A DNA stretch of 64,000 bases from Nothopassalora personata (Eukaryota > Ascomycota > Dothideomycetes > Mycosphaerellales > Mycosphaerellaceae), in the NCBI GenBank assembly GCA_033816765.1, contig CM066290.1, forward strand, positions 2,728,001 through 2,792,000. The letters are read 5' to 3'. The position numbers and the translations under genes were made by a program. This document shows, in pieces, positions 11,601-21,644 of this stretch. The stretch's first letter is position 1. Each line of letters opens with the position of its first letter. The notes under the pieces were generated by a model. That model was not told the origin of the DNA. It saw only the letters and a program-made list of their open reading frames with translations, and did no database searches.

Positions 11601-13356
11601 TCTCCAGATCTTAGCTCCAATTACTGACAAGACGAGAGATAATGTTTGTAGCGCTGGAGGAAGGATTAACGCTGCGATCATCTGGACACGACGAGACGTG
11701 TGGCGGATGAAGTGCCATCGCGACATCATCGCCATGGATGTACGCCTTGACGGCATGACAGCAGCTGAACTGGAAAAGCTCGCGGCCGAACGTGCCCAAC
11801 GACAAGCCGAAGCGGAAGCTGCGAAGAAGGACAAATCTAAGAGGCTGTCACGACTTAGCTCGCAGCGTGTGATGAGTCCACCTCAAAGCCCAATCGTGCG
11901 ACAGGCAGGAGAAAGGCCTTCGACTGCGGAATCTGTCGACACTATCGGCAGGGATATCTTCCAATCACCGTCAGGCTCGACCACTTCTCAGCAGCCAGAA
12001 GGGTGGCAAATGCCTCGAGTGAGCTTGGACGTTGCGACCAGAGATCAGCATAGACTGTCACTCTCAAATACGCTGCTGTCTACACCAACTAGCAAGCGAG
12101 CAGGCGGCAGCTTGACGCACTCGTCCTCGACATCAAGTGTGCTTCGCATTCAACGCACCCACTCGTCGAATCCTCCTGAGTTGAATCGCGAAAGCACGTC
12201 TGATAATGCCAACTTGGGAGGGAAAGACCTGCAGCTGCTAGCCCGTTCCAACATGGGTCCTGCACAAGAGCCGTCGCCAAGAATGCCCAGCATCGATAAT
12301 CCTCAGCTTGGCACATCTCCAGAAGGTAAACACAAGGGTGTTCGAAGAAGCTTGCACAAGACGTTGCGTGATGGCCATCATCGTGATCACACTCACAAGC
12401 ATCGGCGCAACAAGGACAGCGACAGCACCATACGCTCTGGTGGGCATCTCGAGAAGGATATGGAAGAAGCCACCCCAGGTCTCCAACGTGACAAGCCGCG
12501 CTTCATCTTACATGGCAAGCAAGCATCCGTCGTGCAGTTTGGTGGAGACTGGGACAGAATGCGCAGGAGGAGAGAGCAATACGACAGCCAACATCCCGGC
12601 ACGTCGTACCAGACTCAGAAGCAAGCAGATGATGCCTACACTGCATATGAGCGTCGCCGCTCGGAACAAGAGCGAGTGCGGAATTCTGTAGTGCAGGACT
12701 TTTCACGACATGGCAGCATAATGGAGGACGACGATGCTGCCAGTGTGCTATCGGAGGAGACGGGCAGCTTTAGGGAAGATGCCGAAGCTGCTATAGCATA
12801 CTCATCGGCAGCGCGATCCGCATCGCCGAAACGCCTGTCATCCTCTACTGATGACCGTGCCACAGACTCAGACTTCTACGATCTTGCCGGTTGGGAAGAC
12901 AGTCGAAGGCAGACCGTTATTGGACCTTCGAAAACAGTAGCACAGCCCACAAGCACAGAGACACAGCGACACAGGCGCTACAGCAGTCTGGAAAAAGATG
13001 AGGACGGCAACGTCAAGTTTTTCGACCTCTCGGATGATGAGGATGATCTCGTCTCGCCTACGTGGAAAGTCAGGGAGAACCGTCAAACAGTAATTAGGCC
13101 TTCATCGAGTTCTGGCGACTATGCCGTCACTAATCCCTCGAATGGCAAAGGCAAGGTCAATGAAAGTGCCTCACTTGAGGCATCCGGTAGCAGAAATACT
13201 TCTGGGACGTCAGCACTAGGCGGCGCATCTCCCACTCAAGACGAAGACTTCGACTTTGAGGAGTCTGTTGAGGGCGAGAGTGGCTTCGTGCGGCCTGTAG
13301 ATGAGGAAGAACTCCATTCAATGAGTTCAAGGCTGAGGGCGGTCAAGACGAGATAG
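8692..13356 (+). CDS. Sec7-PH domain Arf guanine-nucleotide exchange factor (Syt1-like)
   Basis: Single-exon gene of 1,554 aa. It should activate Arf/Arl GTPases on Golgi or endosomal membranes, as yeast Syt1 does for Arl1; the orthology is inferred from domain order. The start is the ATG at 8692 (MPLLVKRKS). The first 440 residues are Ser/Thr/Pro-rich and disordered. The Sec7 domain spans about 450-625: motif 1 is RKFLLEAELPKETQ with the catalytic Glu at residue 536, and motif 2 is AYVVAFSIMMLHTDAFNKN. A split-type PH domain follows at about 745-880, opening with KVGTLWRKSAKRSKTKRPW and closing with NEWLGLINYAAAF. A coiled-coil stretch (about 938-970) precedes a long disordered tail with His/Arg-rich and acidic patches. 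Nothing in the frame looks damaged. Confidence 0.93.
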   Translation: MPLLVKRKSIHEANENKQDRRSQQQLRPSTADNLSPESTIRAVSDHGTSTFSRPSHELHPDDIVEPSTDDEGSTSRPKKLFSFMKLRNYSESHLSARARLNALAVEEEEHYDMPPVPTFTADNGVLPKIVKTAPTMDNGLMSTQHEERRNVRPLLFKRVSSRRVQSPWRSTDAPKQELRSGPRWRRGKTSGLDDLHRLSTMHLNNNNAPPSYGDESTSALAVPVSRLTDPRLSESSRSDGSNGSSGDIYGSTTTTTHTVSTYTTFFKLPRRNKNRNSLFPVPTKSPPPDLRIEDGPITPRASTQSNTPENQGTPVTDQQSAPQRRHTETSPTRSRPHANSAPPNAALTRDPSFADFGHPLDRHNSQRSQSSLTSAPLQPPMTPGVRDRSSTASSFGQSSRDVDTPRPLSASGRNSTSTTGRSSLGGFLSLSRFRQSSDPHSPRHGSPGTRSKSNSFAISREALVIPEREEGDTPGKYLERLEAAVSRSVIATILSRSTDPFSMAVLRSYSRRFAFFGEPIDMSFRKFLLEAELPKETQQVDRVIQAFADRYHECNPGIFPNSEVAYVVAFSIMMLHTDAFNKNVKKKMTKEEYTRNLRGQELCDDILSCIYDNICYTPFVHYDEDVDINGEKVLTFKAKHRAGKLKSAIPGADVVAKKPSGPLDPYNLLVENRLDELRPPIKDAMMLDDPYDYRGSQGELDMQYLQRAFTHTGILQIISARSRPAAYESQVVNGAPNLTETQQGIVDLKVTKVGTLWRKSAKRSKTKRPWQEWGAILTGSQLYLFKNSHWAKGLMHQFKQHQKPGQPRTPVVFKPPLHDLKPDAFIKTDNAVALVDSTYDKHKNAFVFVRPGAEEEVLLADNESELNEWLGLINYAAAFRAAGVRIRGMVGNEEDTRNRELGRLDSITSTRSIQTRMGEVTLTSRGLSPALQNQVMAARREIMIHKVADLETQVAAANRQLEKILRDARHLQILAPITDKTRDNVCSAGGRINAAIIWTRRDVWRMKCHRDIIAMDVRLDGMTAAELEKLAAERAQRQAEAEAAKKDKSKRLSRLSSQRVMSPPQSPIVRQAGERPSTAESVDTIGRDIFQSPSGSTTSQQPEGWQMPRVSLDVATRDQHRLSLSNTLLSTPTSKRAGGSLTHSSSTSSVLRIQRTHSSNPPELNRESTSDNANLGGKDLQLLARSNMGPAQEPSPRMPSIDNPQLGTSPEGKHKGVRRSLHKTLRDGHHRDHTHKHRRNKDSDSTIRSGGHLEKDMEEATPGLQRDKPRFILHGKQASVVQFGGDWDRMRRRREQYDSQHPGTSYQTQKQADDAYTAYERRRSEQERVRNSVVQDFSRHGSIMEDDDAASVLSEETGSFREDAEAAIAYSSAARSASPKRLSSSTDDRATDSDFYDLAGWEDSRRQTVIGPSKTVAQPTSTETQRHRRYSSLEKDEDGNVKFFDLSDDEDDLVSPTWKVRENRQTVIRPSSSSGDYAVTNPSNGKGKVNESASLEASGSRNTSGTSALGGASPTQDEDFDFEESVEGESGFVRPVDEEELHSMSSRLRAVKTR

Positions 13357-13528
13357 CGTCGAGTCTGGAGAACCAGCGAGGAGCTGGAAGAACTCAGAGC
13401 ACAAATGAGATGTAGAGATACCGGGCAATGGAAGACTGAATAGGTCAGGTCATTCTTGCCAGTGAACGTGTGTGCCGTGCTTCTCCGTATCCATTTCTGA
13501 AACGCCCCCCCCCCCCCCCAAGCCCCTC
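13357..13528. repeat. 3' spacer with poly-C tract
   Basis: Short spacer between the Sec7 stop and the FAD-oxidase fragment on the other strand. It holds a run of 15 C at 13505-13519, the longest homopolymer in the gene-bearing part. Confidence 0.7.
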
Positions 13529-13828
13529 TCACAGCTTAACCAAACCAGAAAGTTGGTGCTGGAAGACCCCTTTAGGATCGTACTTCCTGCTCATCTCCAT
13601 CAAGAACTCCACATTCTTCTTTCCATATCCACTGATAGGATCCTGCCACCTCTCCGCATAGTTCGAGTCCAACCGACGCCACTCCAAAGTCTTTCGCGAG
13701 AAGGCTGCAGCAGGCACTGTTATCGGCGTGAGGATATCCACGAAGAGCATGTGCACAAATCCAGCGGCCGATGGAAGTGACAGGACGACGACAGGGGCAG
13801 AGTATCTTACCTCTGCACCAGGGGCCAT
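13529..13828 (-). pseudogene. FAD-linked oxidoreductase, C-terminal fragment
   Basis: The minus frame ends in the tail typical of berberine-bridge/6-hydroxynicotine-oxidase-like FAD enzymes. It reads SNYAERWQDPISGYGKKN, then FLMEMSRKYDPKGVFQHQ, then LSGLVKL and stop at 13529. The NYA and YDPxGVFQ motifs are the family's BBE C-terminal signature. The upstream FAD-binding part (GG.GN.G motifs, substrate domain) could not be found on the minus strand to about 14,400, so about 85% of the usual 450-500 aa is missing or unrecognisable. It is taken as a truncated relic. An alternative is that short exons remain upstream that were not recognised. Confidence 0.55.
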
Positions 13829-15398
13829 GTCTCAAGGCGACAGCCATCCTCGATATATGACCTCGATCATAGTCGCCACAACACCCACGTCAAATATATC
13901 AACACAGACCTCAGACAGTATAAGACGCCATGAGCGCCACAAAATGTCATTCAAGATACGTTCTCGCGTCAAGACGGTTGCCTCCTGATAGGTCGAGATC
14001 AGCGCAATGTCTCAGCAATACCAGGCCATCTGTGCTCAGCTTCACTGTTGCACAGCAGAGGTGATCTGCATGCTCGTATTGCCCTTCCTTGAATCGACAG
14101 ATCCATCCCGCCTTACTGCGGCCGAGCGCTAGAGGCTTCAACGGAGGAGCCAATCAAGGCGCGGGTTACGACTTCCGGCAGTGCTTGGTAGTATGGCTTC
14201 TTGGTGCTGTCCACAATTGCAAAGCTGTGAAAGCAACGTGGTGCTTGCGTGCATTGCATGATTTAGATTGCGCATAGCAGGGTACATCCAGAGCCACAGA
14301 CCCGTGTCTGATACAATTAGGAAGGAGAACTGTGAAGTCCAAGCTTGGATGGCTGGCCGTTGGGCAGAACAACGCATGCTGACTTCCGCCGAATTATTAA
14401 TGACGGATGAGCTTATTATTATTGCGTGCCCTGCGATGATAGCATGAAGCCGAAGACTTGATTTGAGTGCCAGGCCGTGCGATATGATTAATCCGCGGCC
14501 ATCTTCTTGATGTACTTGTCATCGGCGTAGTTGCTTCTGCGCTGGGCAGCACGTGTCGCCAGATGTGGGGAGATCGGGGAAGAAGTCGCATGATGGCCAC
14601 GCGATTGCGGCAGGACGAAGATCCCGAGGGGCCGTCGAACCCAATCTGAACAACATCTTCAAGAGCACGTGCACCCATTGCTATGACGACAGCCATCAGG
14701 CAATGCTCTGCATATATCTGAGCAGCTTTGACTGTTACTCTGCAGCTGGACAACTGAAGATGGTCCCGGCATGCATGCGACGAGAAGTCGTGCATGTTCA
14801 CCGCATGGCACTGCACGCGTGCTTTTGCTGCTCTTTGCAAGAATCGCGTTGCTACGCAAGACATCATGACCGCTCGTCCCATGCGATACGGCACGAGAAG
14901 CACCACCTTTACCACACTCCCCAAACTTCCCCTCGTTCCGAGGTGCTGACCTGCAGTGTTAGTTCGCCTGCCCATTGTCGACACCGTTGGGTTACGCTGC
15001 AGGAACAGCTTTTACCTCTGTACCTACGCTTGGGCCCCGCTCAGTGTCTTCTTTGGGACCACAAGCTTGACTGACATTCTGCCAGATGACTCCGTATTCG
15101 ACTCGAACAGCTGCTGAGTCCCAACTTCACGCACGTGGGATTCACAATGAGCAATTCACTGATCCTGCTGCAATGCAGTAGCTCAATGCATTGGTAAGCA
15201 GCAGCATTTCTATAGGCAAGTCACCATGTAAGTATAAGGCCAAGCTTGTTCCCATTGTTAACCTGACAGGCACATTCGTACCTCTAGCTAGTCCTCTGGA
15301 CATCGCACTCGCTTAGCACAGGGTGTCTCCTGTCAGCGCAGAGTACATTTTTCGAAGCTCTTGTCACATATCACTCGCCAGAGATCTTGCTCCTTGCC
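13829..15398. other. Intergenic, nothing firmly recognised
   Basis: About 1.6 kb. A minus frame ending near 14,492 closes with NYADDKYIKKMAAD and looks protein-like, and another near 13,850-14,020 contains STYQEATVLTRERILND. Neither belongs to a family I can name and both are short. The right end must contain the promoter of the Thr-rich secreted gene. Confidence 0.5.
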
Positions 15399-18300
15399 AT
15401 GGCGAAACTTCAGCTCCTCGTCGCTGCGCTTCACGCCACTTCTGCACTCGCTTCTCCTTGGGACCGTCACCAGAAGCGCGGCAAGGAGGGAACGCCGCAG
15501 GGTTACGGACGCGAATCACCTCAATCGCTAAATGGACCGAGTGACTATTCCGGTTTTCCAGAGGCACCCCATGGGACTTCAGCGTACGATCAATCCAATT
15601 CCAAGTGGTCTCCGGAGGCACCCGGAAGCACACCCAGCTACGGCAAGCCATCTTCTTCTTGGGGGCCAGAAGCACCTCAAAGCACTCCTGAGTATGGCAA
15701 GCCGTCATGCTCCTGGGCCCCAGATGTGCCTCACAGCGTACCTGAGTATGGTCATCCCTCAAGCTGCGCAGCTGTCACTGTCACCGAGACATCTTATGCT
15801 TCAATCACCGGCGGTCAACAAGTCGTCACTAAGCACCCAGAAATCTTGACAGTGACTGTTACCGATCACAAAGAGGGCAGGCCAACCACTGTTGTTGCGA
15901 CAGCATGGGCCACGGTCACTCAGAAGGGATCTGTCTACACCACCACAGTTGAGAAGACCAATGTCCAGACATCTTATATCGTCAAGAACCACACAGTGCA
16001 AGGCCCGACAAAGTATAGCACACTGTACAGTACCATTCAAGGTCCCACAAAGTACGGCACATCATACAGCACTGTGCATGGCCCTACGAAATACACTACC
16101 CACTACGAGACTGTCAAGCCAAGCCCACTCCCACCCGTGACTCACTATGCTACAGAGTACAGCACCATACAAGGCCCTACGAAGTTCTCAGTCTCATACG
16201 AAACTGATGTGGAGTATTCCACAGTCTATAACACGAAGATAGCGACTGCTACGTCGATCGTCACCGCACCAGGTCGGTCAAATGGTATAGACATGCCCAA
16301 ATTTTAGCCGACAGCACACAGGGTCAACGATTGTTGAGTACAAAACTTCAACCATTGATGTGACGGAAACGAAGGTTTGGACAGCACCAGGTAAGCTACG
16401 GCGAGGAGCGGACAAGGCCGGATTTTGACACGTTTAGGCACTACGGTCACCGAATACCAGACAGTACCAGCCAAGACTGAACATGAGGTATGTTTCTAGC
16501 TGGTCGCAATCAGGTGAGCTCTCACTGATCTCTATGGCAGACTAAGACTATCACGAGTGCATTGACAACAACTTCGACACTAACCCAGGCCCCGACAACT
16601 GTCATCAAGGAGTACACCCCACCGGCAATCACGAAGACCGAGTATTCGACTTTGCCTGCTGGGCCACCACAAACGGTGGTTCAAACGGTAACTTTGCCAG
16701 CCAGCACCATCTTTCAACTCGCGACGGTGACTGCTCAGTACGTGTCAACCGTTGTTTCAGTGTCAACGGTTCCAGCCGGACCCCCACAGACTACTGTCAT
16801 CACGTCCACGATCCCTGCTGAGACTTGCTACGTGACCAAATCGTTCACGAGTGAATACACGACTACTGTATGTCAGCTCTCCACCAAGAGGCCAGCTCGC
16901 TGACCATATCATTAGGTGACATCCGTTCAGGCACCGACAACGGTGACGGAATACAAGACGGAGCGTAGCGTTGTAGTAGAGACTGCGACTCGATATCTGC
17001 CTGCTGCAACCATTACAAGCACATATGTTGAAGCCGCTCAAACAGTGGAAACCACGGAAACAATCAGCAAAGGCTATACTACGACTATCACGTGAGTATC
17101 GTGCTGTCGCGAGGTCAGACCGTCAAGCTCATTCCGCATTCCCCAGCTCTATTGCCGCTCCGTACACCTCAACGATCCAAGAGACTTCTACGCTCCCAGC
17201 TCAGACTTCAATACGCACGATGTAAGTCCACCATAGGCGAAGTCTCACTTAGATGCCAACACTGCTCCAGATATGAAGTCCTTACGAAGCCTGTGTTCTC
17301 GACCACAACGAAGACGCTTGCACCGACAACATACACAAGCACAGAAGGTAAATCAGTAATGTGCCATGTCGATCACGTTCTCACTGACTCTGCCAAGTCG
17401 AAACTTTCACCAAAGCGATCTTCGAGACGGTCACCAAGACTCAGGTGTGTCAGGTCTCATCTACAAAGCAGTGCTTTTGGCTAACGTGGCGAGGCTCCAT
17501 CCACGATCACACAAACAGCGATGGAGACCTATACGAAGCCAGTGCATCAGACGATCACGAAGACTTTGGTACGTTGTCGACTGCAAGATCATCTTTTCCG
17601 ACGCTCACGACCAATAGGCTCCCTCTACCATTACCGAGACCTTCAAGGAGACCTACACGAAGCCAATCGTGCAGTGGACCACGAAGGTAGATCGATTACG
17701 CCCCAACCATAGATGTAAAGATCCTAACCAGCTTTCATGCAGACGCTGGCGCCCTCGACGATCACCTCTTGCATAAGTGAGTACTGAAGTGATCGTCAGA
17801 TATAGATATTGTCTTACTCTGGTCAGCTGAAATAAAGTCGACTATTGTCACTGAATACTCGACCAAGACCCTCGCCCCATCGACAGTGACGCAGGAAGAG
17901 AGTACGTTCAAGCCGAGTCGCCAGTGCCTGCTAGAGCTAATCCTGTACAGCTGAGACTTACAAGCGTGCCGTCACGGAGTATCTGACGAAGACTCTGGTA
18001 CGCCTTGCTCAGCCGTTTTGTTGGCTATGCTGACTTCCTACAGGCACCGTCTACATACACCTCGGTCCTGACTGAGGATGTCACTGTGACTGAGGTTTCG
18101 GTAGCCCCGGGCAAGACATACTACAAGACTGGTAGGCAATCATGGCTGTCGGGCAGATGCCCATCAGGACGGGCTGACGTATCGCAGCAACTGCTTTCGA
18201 ATGGAACAACGTTACTGCCACTGCCACTGCCCAAATCACCAAATATCATTCCACCACAATCACGTTGATTGCATCGGCATCATGCAAGCCAGACCATCCA

Positions 18301-18829
18301 ATCACGCAGGCGGAACACCGTACGATCACAGTCACTGCAAGCTATACTTCGCCACCAAAGACGATCAGCATTCCCGGAGACAGGTACACCGTCACAGAAT
18401 GGAAGACGTTGCCAGGGAAAGGCGTCACTGGGGTAGGTTCCATTGCTGAAGATTGACTCGCTACGACACCTCCTACAATCAATCATCATACATCGAACGC
18501 ATCATTGAGCTTTTGTCTTTCCAAAAGCTGACCTGCAGCAGTACCACACCATTACCGAGAAAGCTCCTGAATACCCTCACAGCTATGGCGCCTCGACCGT
18601 GACGGTAATTGAGACAGCGAAGATCACTTCCAACGCAGTGTACAGCACCAGCGCCGGATGGTCGGACAGCTATGAAACACCAAAGAGCCACGGAGACGCC
18701 AGTCATGCTGACGTCCCGAAAGACCATGGACACAACCCGACAGAAGGCCGAAAGAGCTATGGCGAAGCTGCCAAATCAACCTCGGGTCCGGAGTCTCCCA
18801 AAGGTTACGGGACCGATGAAGGATGGTGA
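15399..18829 (+). CDS. Thr-rich secreted adhesin/mucin-like protein, 16 exons
   Basis: Exons: 15399-16272, 16322-16390, 16438-16487, 16541-16867, 16916-17091, 17147-17221, 17271-17347, 17398-17444, 17494-17568, 17618-17686, 17743-17776, 17827-17901, 17951-17997, 18044-18131, 18188-18432, 18539-18829. They join into one frame of 872 aa; every junction was placed by GT..AG plus frame. The start MAKLQLLVAALHATSALA is a signal peptide followed by a Kex2-type KR. The N-terminal part repeats a Ser/Pro unit (PEAPQSTPEYGKPS). The centre repeats QGPTKYSTLYST-like units and then TVTEYxT/TKTLAPST units with very high Thr, expected to be O-glycosylated. The C-terminus returns to Ser/Gly/Tyr repeats (SYGEAAKS, KGYGTDEGW). 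There is no hydrophobic tail, so no GPI anchor is predicted. An extracellular or wall-associated role is inferred. The mini-exons of 34-77 nt are unusual. Confidence 0.85.
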
Positions 18830-21372
18830 GATGCGAGTCCCTCCCCGTAGGATTGGACAGGAGTAGGCGAAGAGCATCATTACCTCACTTACGATCATTG
18901 ACTATACCAGGGACGGGATGTGAGCTTGTTGATATAATCACTAATTCTCTGCAGGCAGAAGCTAGCTCGTGGCCAGACTGAGTACGAGTCAGCAATTAGA
19001 AGTCCTGCTCACTGTGGTCATTGATCCGTCTATCCTCCAGTAAAGCTGACTATTCCGCCTGAGGCGTACTATGGCCTTGGGCATCGTCGTTTCTGACTCG
19101 CGCGTGTATTTTGTGCCACTCGAAACGTTGTGTGCTTTCCAAATCACGCTAAATCGGGCCAAGGCGTTCTTCTCAAAAAAGAAATACATACGCTACATAC
19201 TCGGACTCGTCAAGGCTACTTTGGGGGAGCAAGGCCATAGGTACGAACCATCATTACAGCAACCAATAGTGCATGTCCACGAAGGACTGTAGGCGCATCT
19301 CAGCCAATACCATCCATCACGTGTACTGCTACCAGGAAAGTCAACCATTCCGTTCGCCACTGATAAAGACCGCCGCGGGCGGCATCACCTCAAGCATCGA
19401 AGATCCGTTGTGCCGAGCGACTTCATTCAAGCAACAGGTTCCTGGTTGTCGAGCTGCAGGAGCAGTCTTGACGCAGGTCAAGCATGATGACTGGTCATAG
19501 ATACGAGTACGTCCACTAACATAGGTACCTCCAGAACATTCACGTGCACTATTCGGACAGCAATGTCAGACTGGATCTGACGCGGCGGAGCGTCATTTCG
19601 ATATTACGTGCATATGCCAGCGCATCGAGAACGATGCTCTGAAAGCATAATTTCACCCTGCATGGCACGCGGAAATGAAGCTTGCAGCTTTGCGTGGGGA
19701 GACCTTGTCGTCCAGTATCGATTCCAAGGAGTCCGGCTTGTTGAGCTGTGTTGAGCCGATTCGAGGCATCGTATTGTTCTTCGAGACTCGCCATGGCTGG
19801 TCGGGCGGTGCGATGCGCGTAGCCGTCTCACCGTCAGATGCTGCGAGCATGCGCGCGCGTAATGCTGAGACGCTGCGTTGCATGCAGGTCATCGTCTGAA
19901 CACCGGTATGAGGGATGTGTCGTACAGCCAAGCGCTCTCTCGTGTCATGGCCCTAGCACCCGACGCAGAAGCAAGGTACGATAGGCGCAGTCGACAAGCT
20001 ATGCTTCCGGAGGCCATTCAGCATCACGTGGACCACAGATCTACCTTGCGTTCTCTCAGTGCTGACATCGTGGATCCCCTTGTGCGAGCACGCAGCAAGC
20101 TCTGCGTGTATCTGTCTCGGAAACGAGGGCAGGCCGGGAACGTGAGCACGAGACAGGTTCTTGCGTGGTGCAAGGCGGAACAGTACCCGCGTGGGGGGGC
20201 AGCTGTCGAGAATGTTTGGTTGCACGTGCTGCTGGTAGCTGTAGTGCGCGCGCGTCCTCGGCCGGCTGTTGATCATAGCTCGCACAGTCGCAATGCCCGA
20301 TGCGGCGGAAGGAGCAAGATTAATAGGTACCCTGCGTGCAGGTTGCGCTGCAGCGTCGTAGGTACATAGCTTCCTCTCGTGCGATGCTCTCAGAAGAGGC
20401 GATGAAACGCTCACCGCTGGGGATGAACAGAGAGAGCACTGCAGGAGATTCGGACTGACTTTTGCTGTGGCTGGCGATCTCGACGCGGGGCAAGGCGCTT
20501 CGCTCGAGCCACTAGATCCGATCAGCCGAGACCAGGGTCTTGCCGTTTCGACAGCATTTTACGAGGAAGGTGCGACTGGTACTGTGATCCAGTCGAGTTG
20601 GCGTGGCAGACTTCTGTATTATTAGTGGCTGATCTGCCGTTAGCCCGAGCGCGATCACCGACATAGGAAATCGCGACTGCCCGGGCGGACTCGTCTTTTG
20701 CAGGCACTGGGTGGATCGTAGAGGGATGTGCCGGTCAGCTTCGGATGGTGGCAGGTCGGGCGTAAATTCCCGTGATAAGCTAGGCCGAAGGAGACTAGTC
20801 TCTCCGCTCTAGGAGGATGGCATCCTCGTGCTTTCATATGCCTTCACCCGGCCAAAAAGTGAGTTACGATACGCTCTTGTGATCAGAAACATTATTGCGA
20901 TCAACCCCGCGAGGAATCTCCTGTCTTGGGGCGTTGTCGCAGTGAAAAGCCTCGCTCGGCACGCCAAGTTCTGGCTGGATGCCGAAAATCCGAGCCCTGT
21001 ACACCCTGGGTTTAAGCGCAGCTCGGTCAATGCCGGCCCGCGCACCAGTGATTGATTGGTTCTTCCAGAGGTGCAGCTCGCGTGCATCGCTAGCGTTCAC
21101 TTGTGCATCCCGCCGCATCAACTCGCAGACCGCTCTTTCCTGGTGGCAGCCAGGCCTCTCAGCGAGGAAGGCGCCATGTTGCTGGTCGCTCTGTAGCGCA
21201 GGACGGCAGCTCTTGCCGCTGACACCGTCGTCCTTTCCACCGCAATCGACGCCTGCGAATCTCACATCGACGTCGAACGCGCAGACAGAGGCGGTGAATA
21301 TCGAGGGCCTGAGTTCGTCCAGGCGCAGAGTTCCAGCGCTGGCTCCATCACCTCACCGATCTGCCGGTCATC
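18830..21372. other. Long intergenic region and 5' leader
   Basis: About 2.5 kb. Open frames at 19,878-20,369 (+) and 19,953-20,414 (-) overlap each other and show no family features. The last 500 nt should be the leader of the Zn2Cys6 gene and contain upstream ATGs, one starting an ORF at 20,979 that overruns the main start in another frame. No repeat, tRNA or transposon was seen. Confidence 0.55.
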
Positions 21373-21610
21373 ATGGACGACTTTCACGCCTTCACCTCGC
21401 AAGCAGGCCTGTATGATTTCGGGGCAGACTTCGCGACGGCGCAAGCGCAGCAGCAACCAGCGTCCGTCCACGCCCAACCCCCGGCGCAAGCCCACCACGA
21501 TCCGCCATCGCACTCATACCCGCCACTTCTCCAGGCTTTGCACCCGCGAGCCCAACAGCAAAGCGTTTGGCCGATGGAGCACGAAGCGCTGGCACATCAG
21601 CAGAGCCAGA

Positions 21611-21644
<34 letters not shown>

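Noticed and set aside
14397..14984. 195-codon minus-strand ORF
   Set aside because: No domain; overlapping frames on both strands are equally open.
15399..18829. GPI-anchored adhesin
   Set aside because: No hydrophobic C-terminal tail or omega-site region is visible; only secretion is supported.
19878..20414. Overlapping ORFs of 163 (+) and 153 (-) codons
   Set aside because: Mutual shadows without family features in GC-rich spacer.
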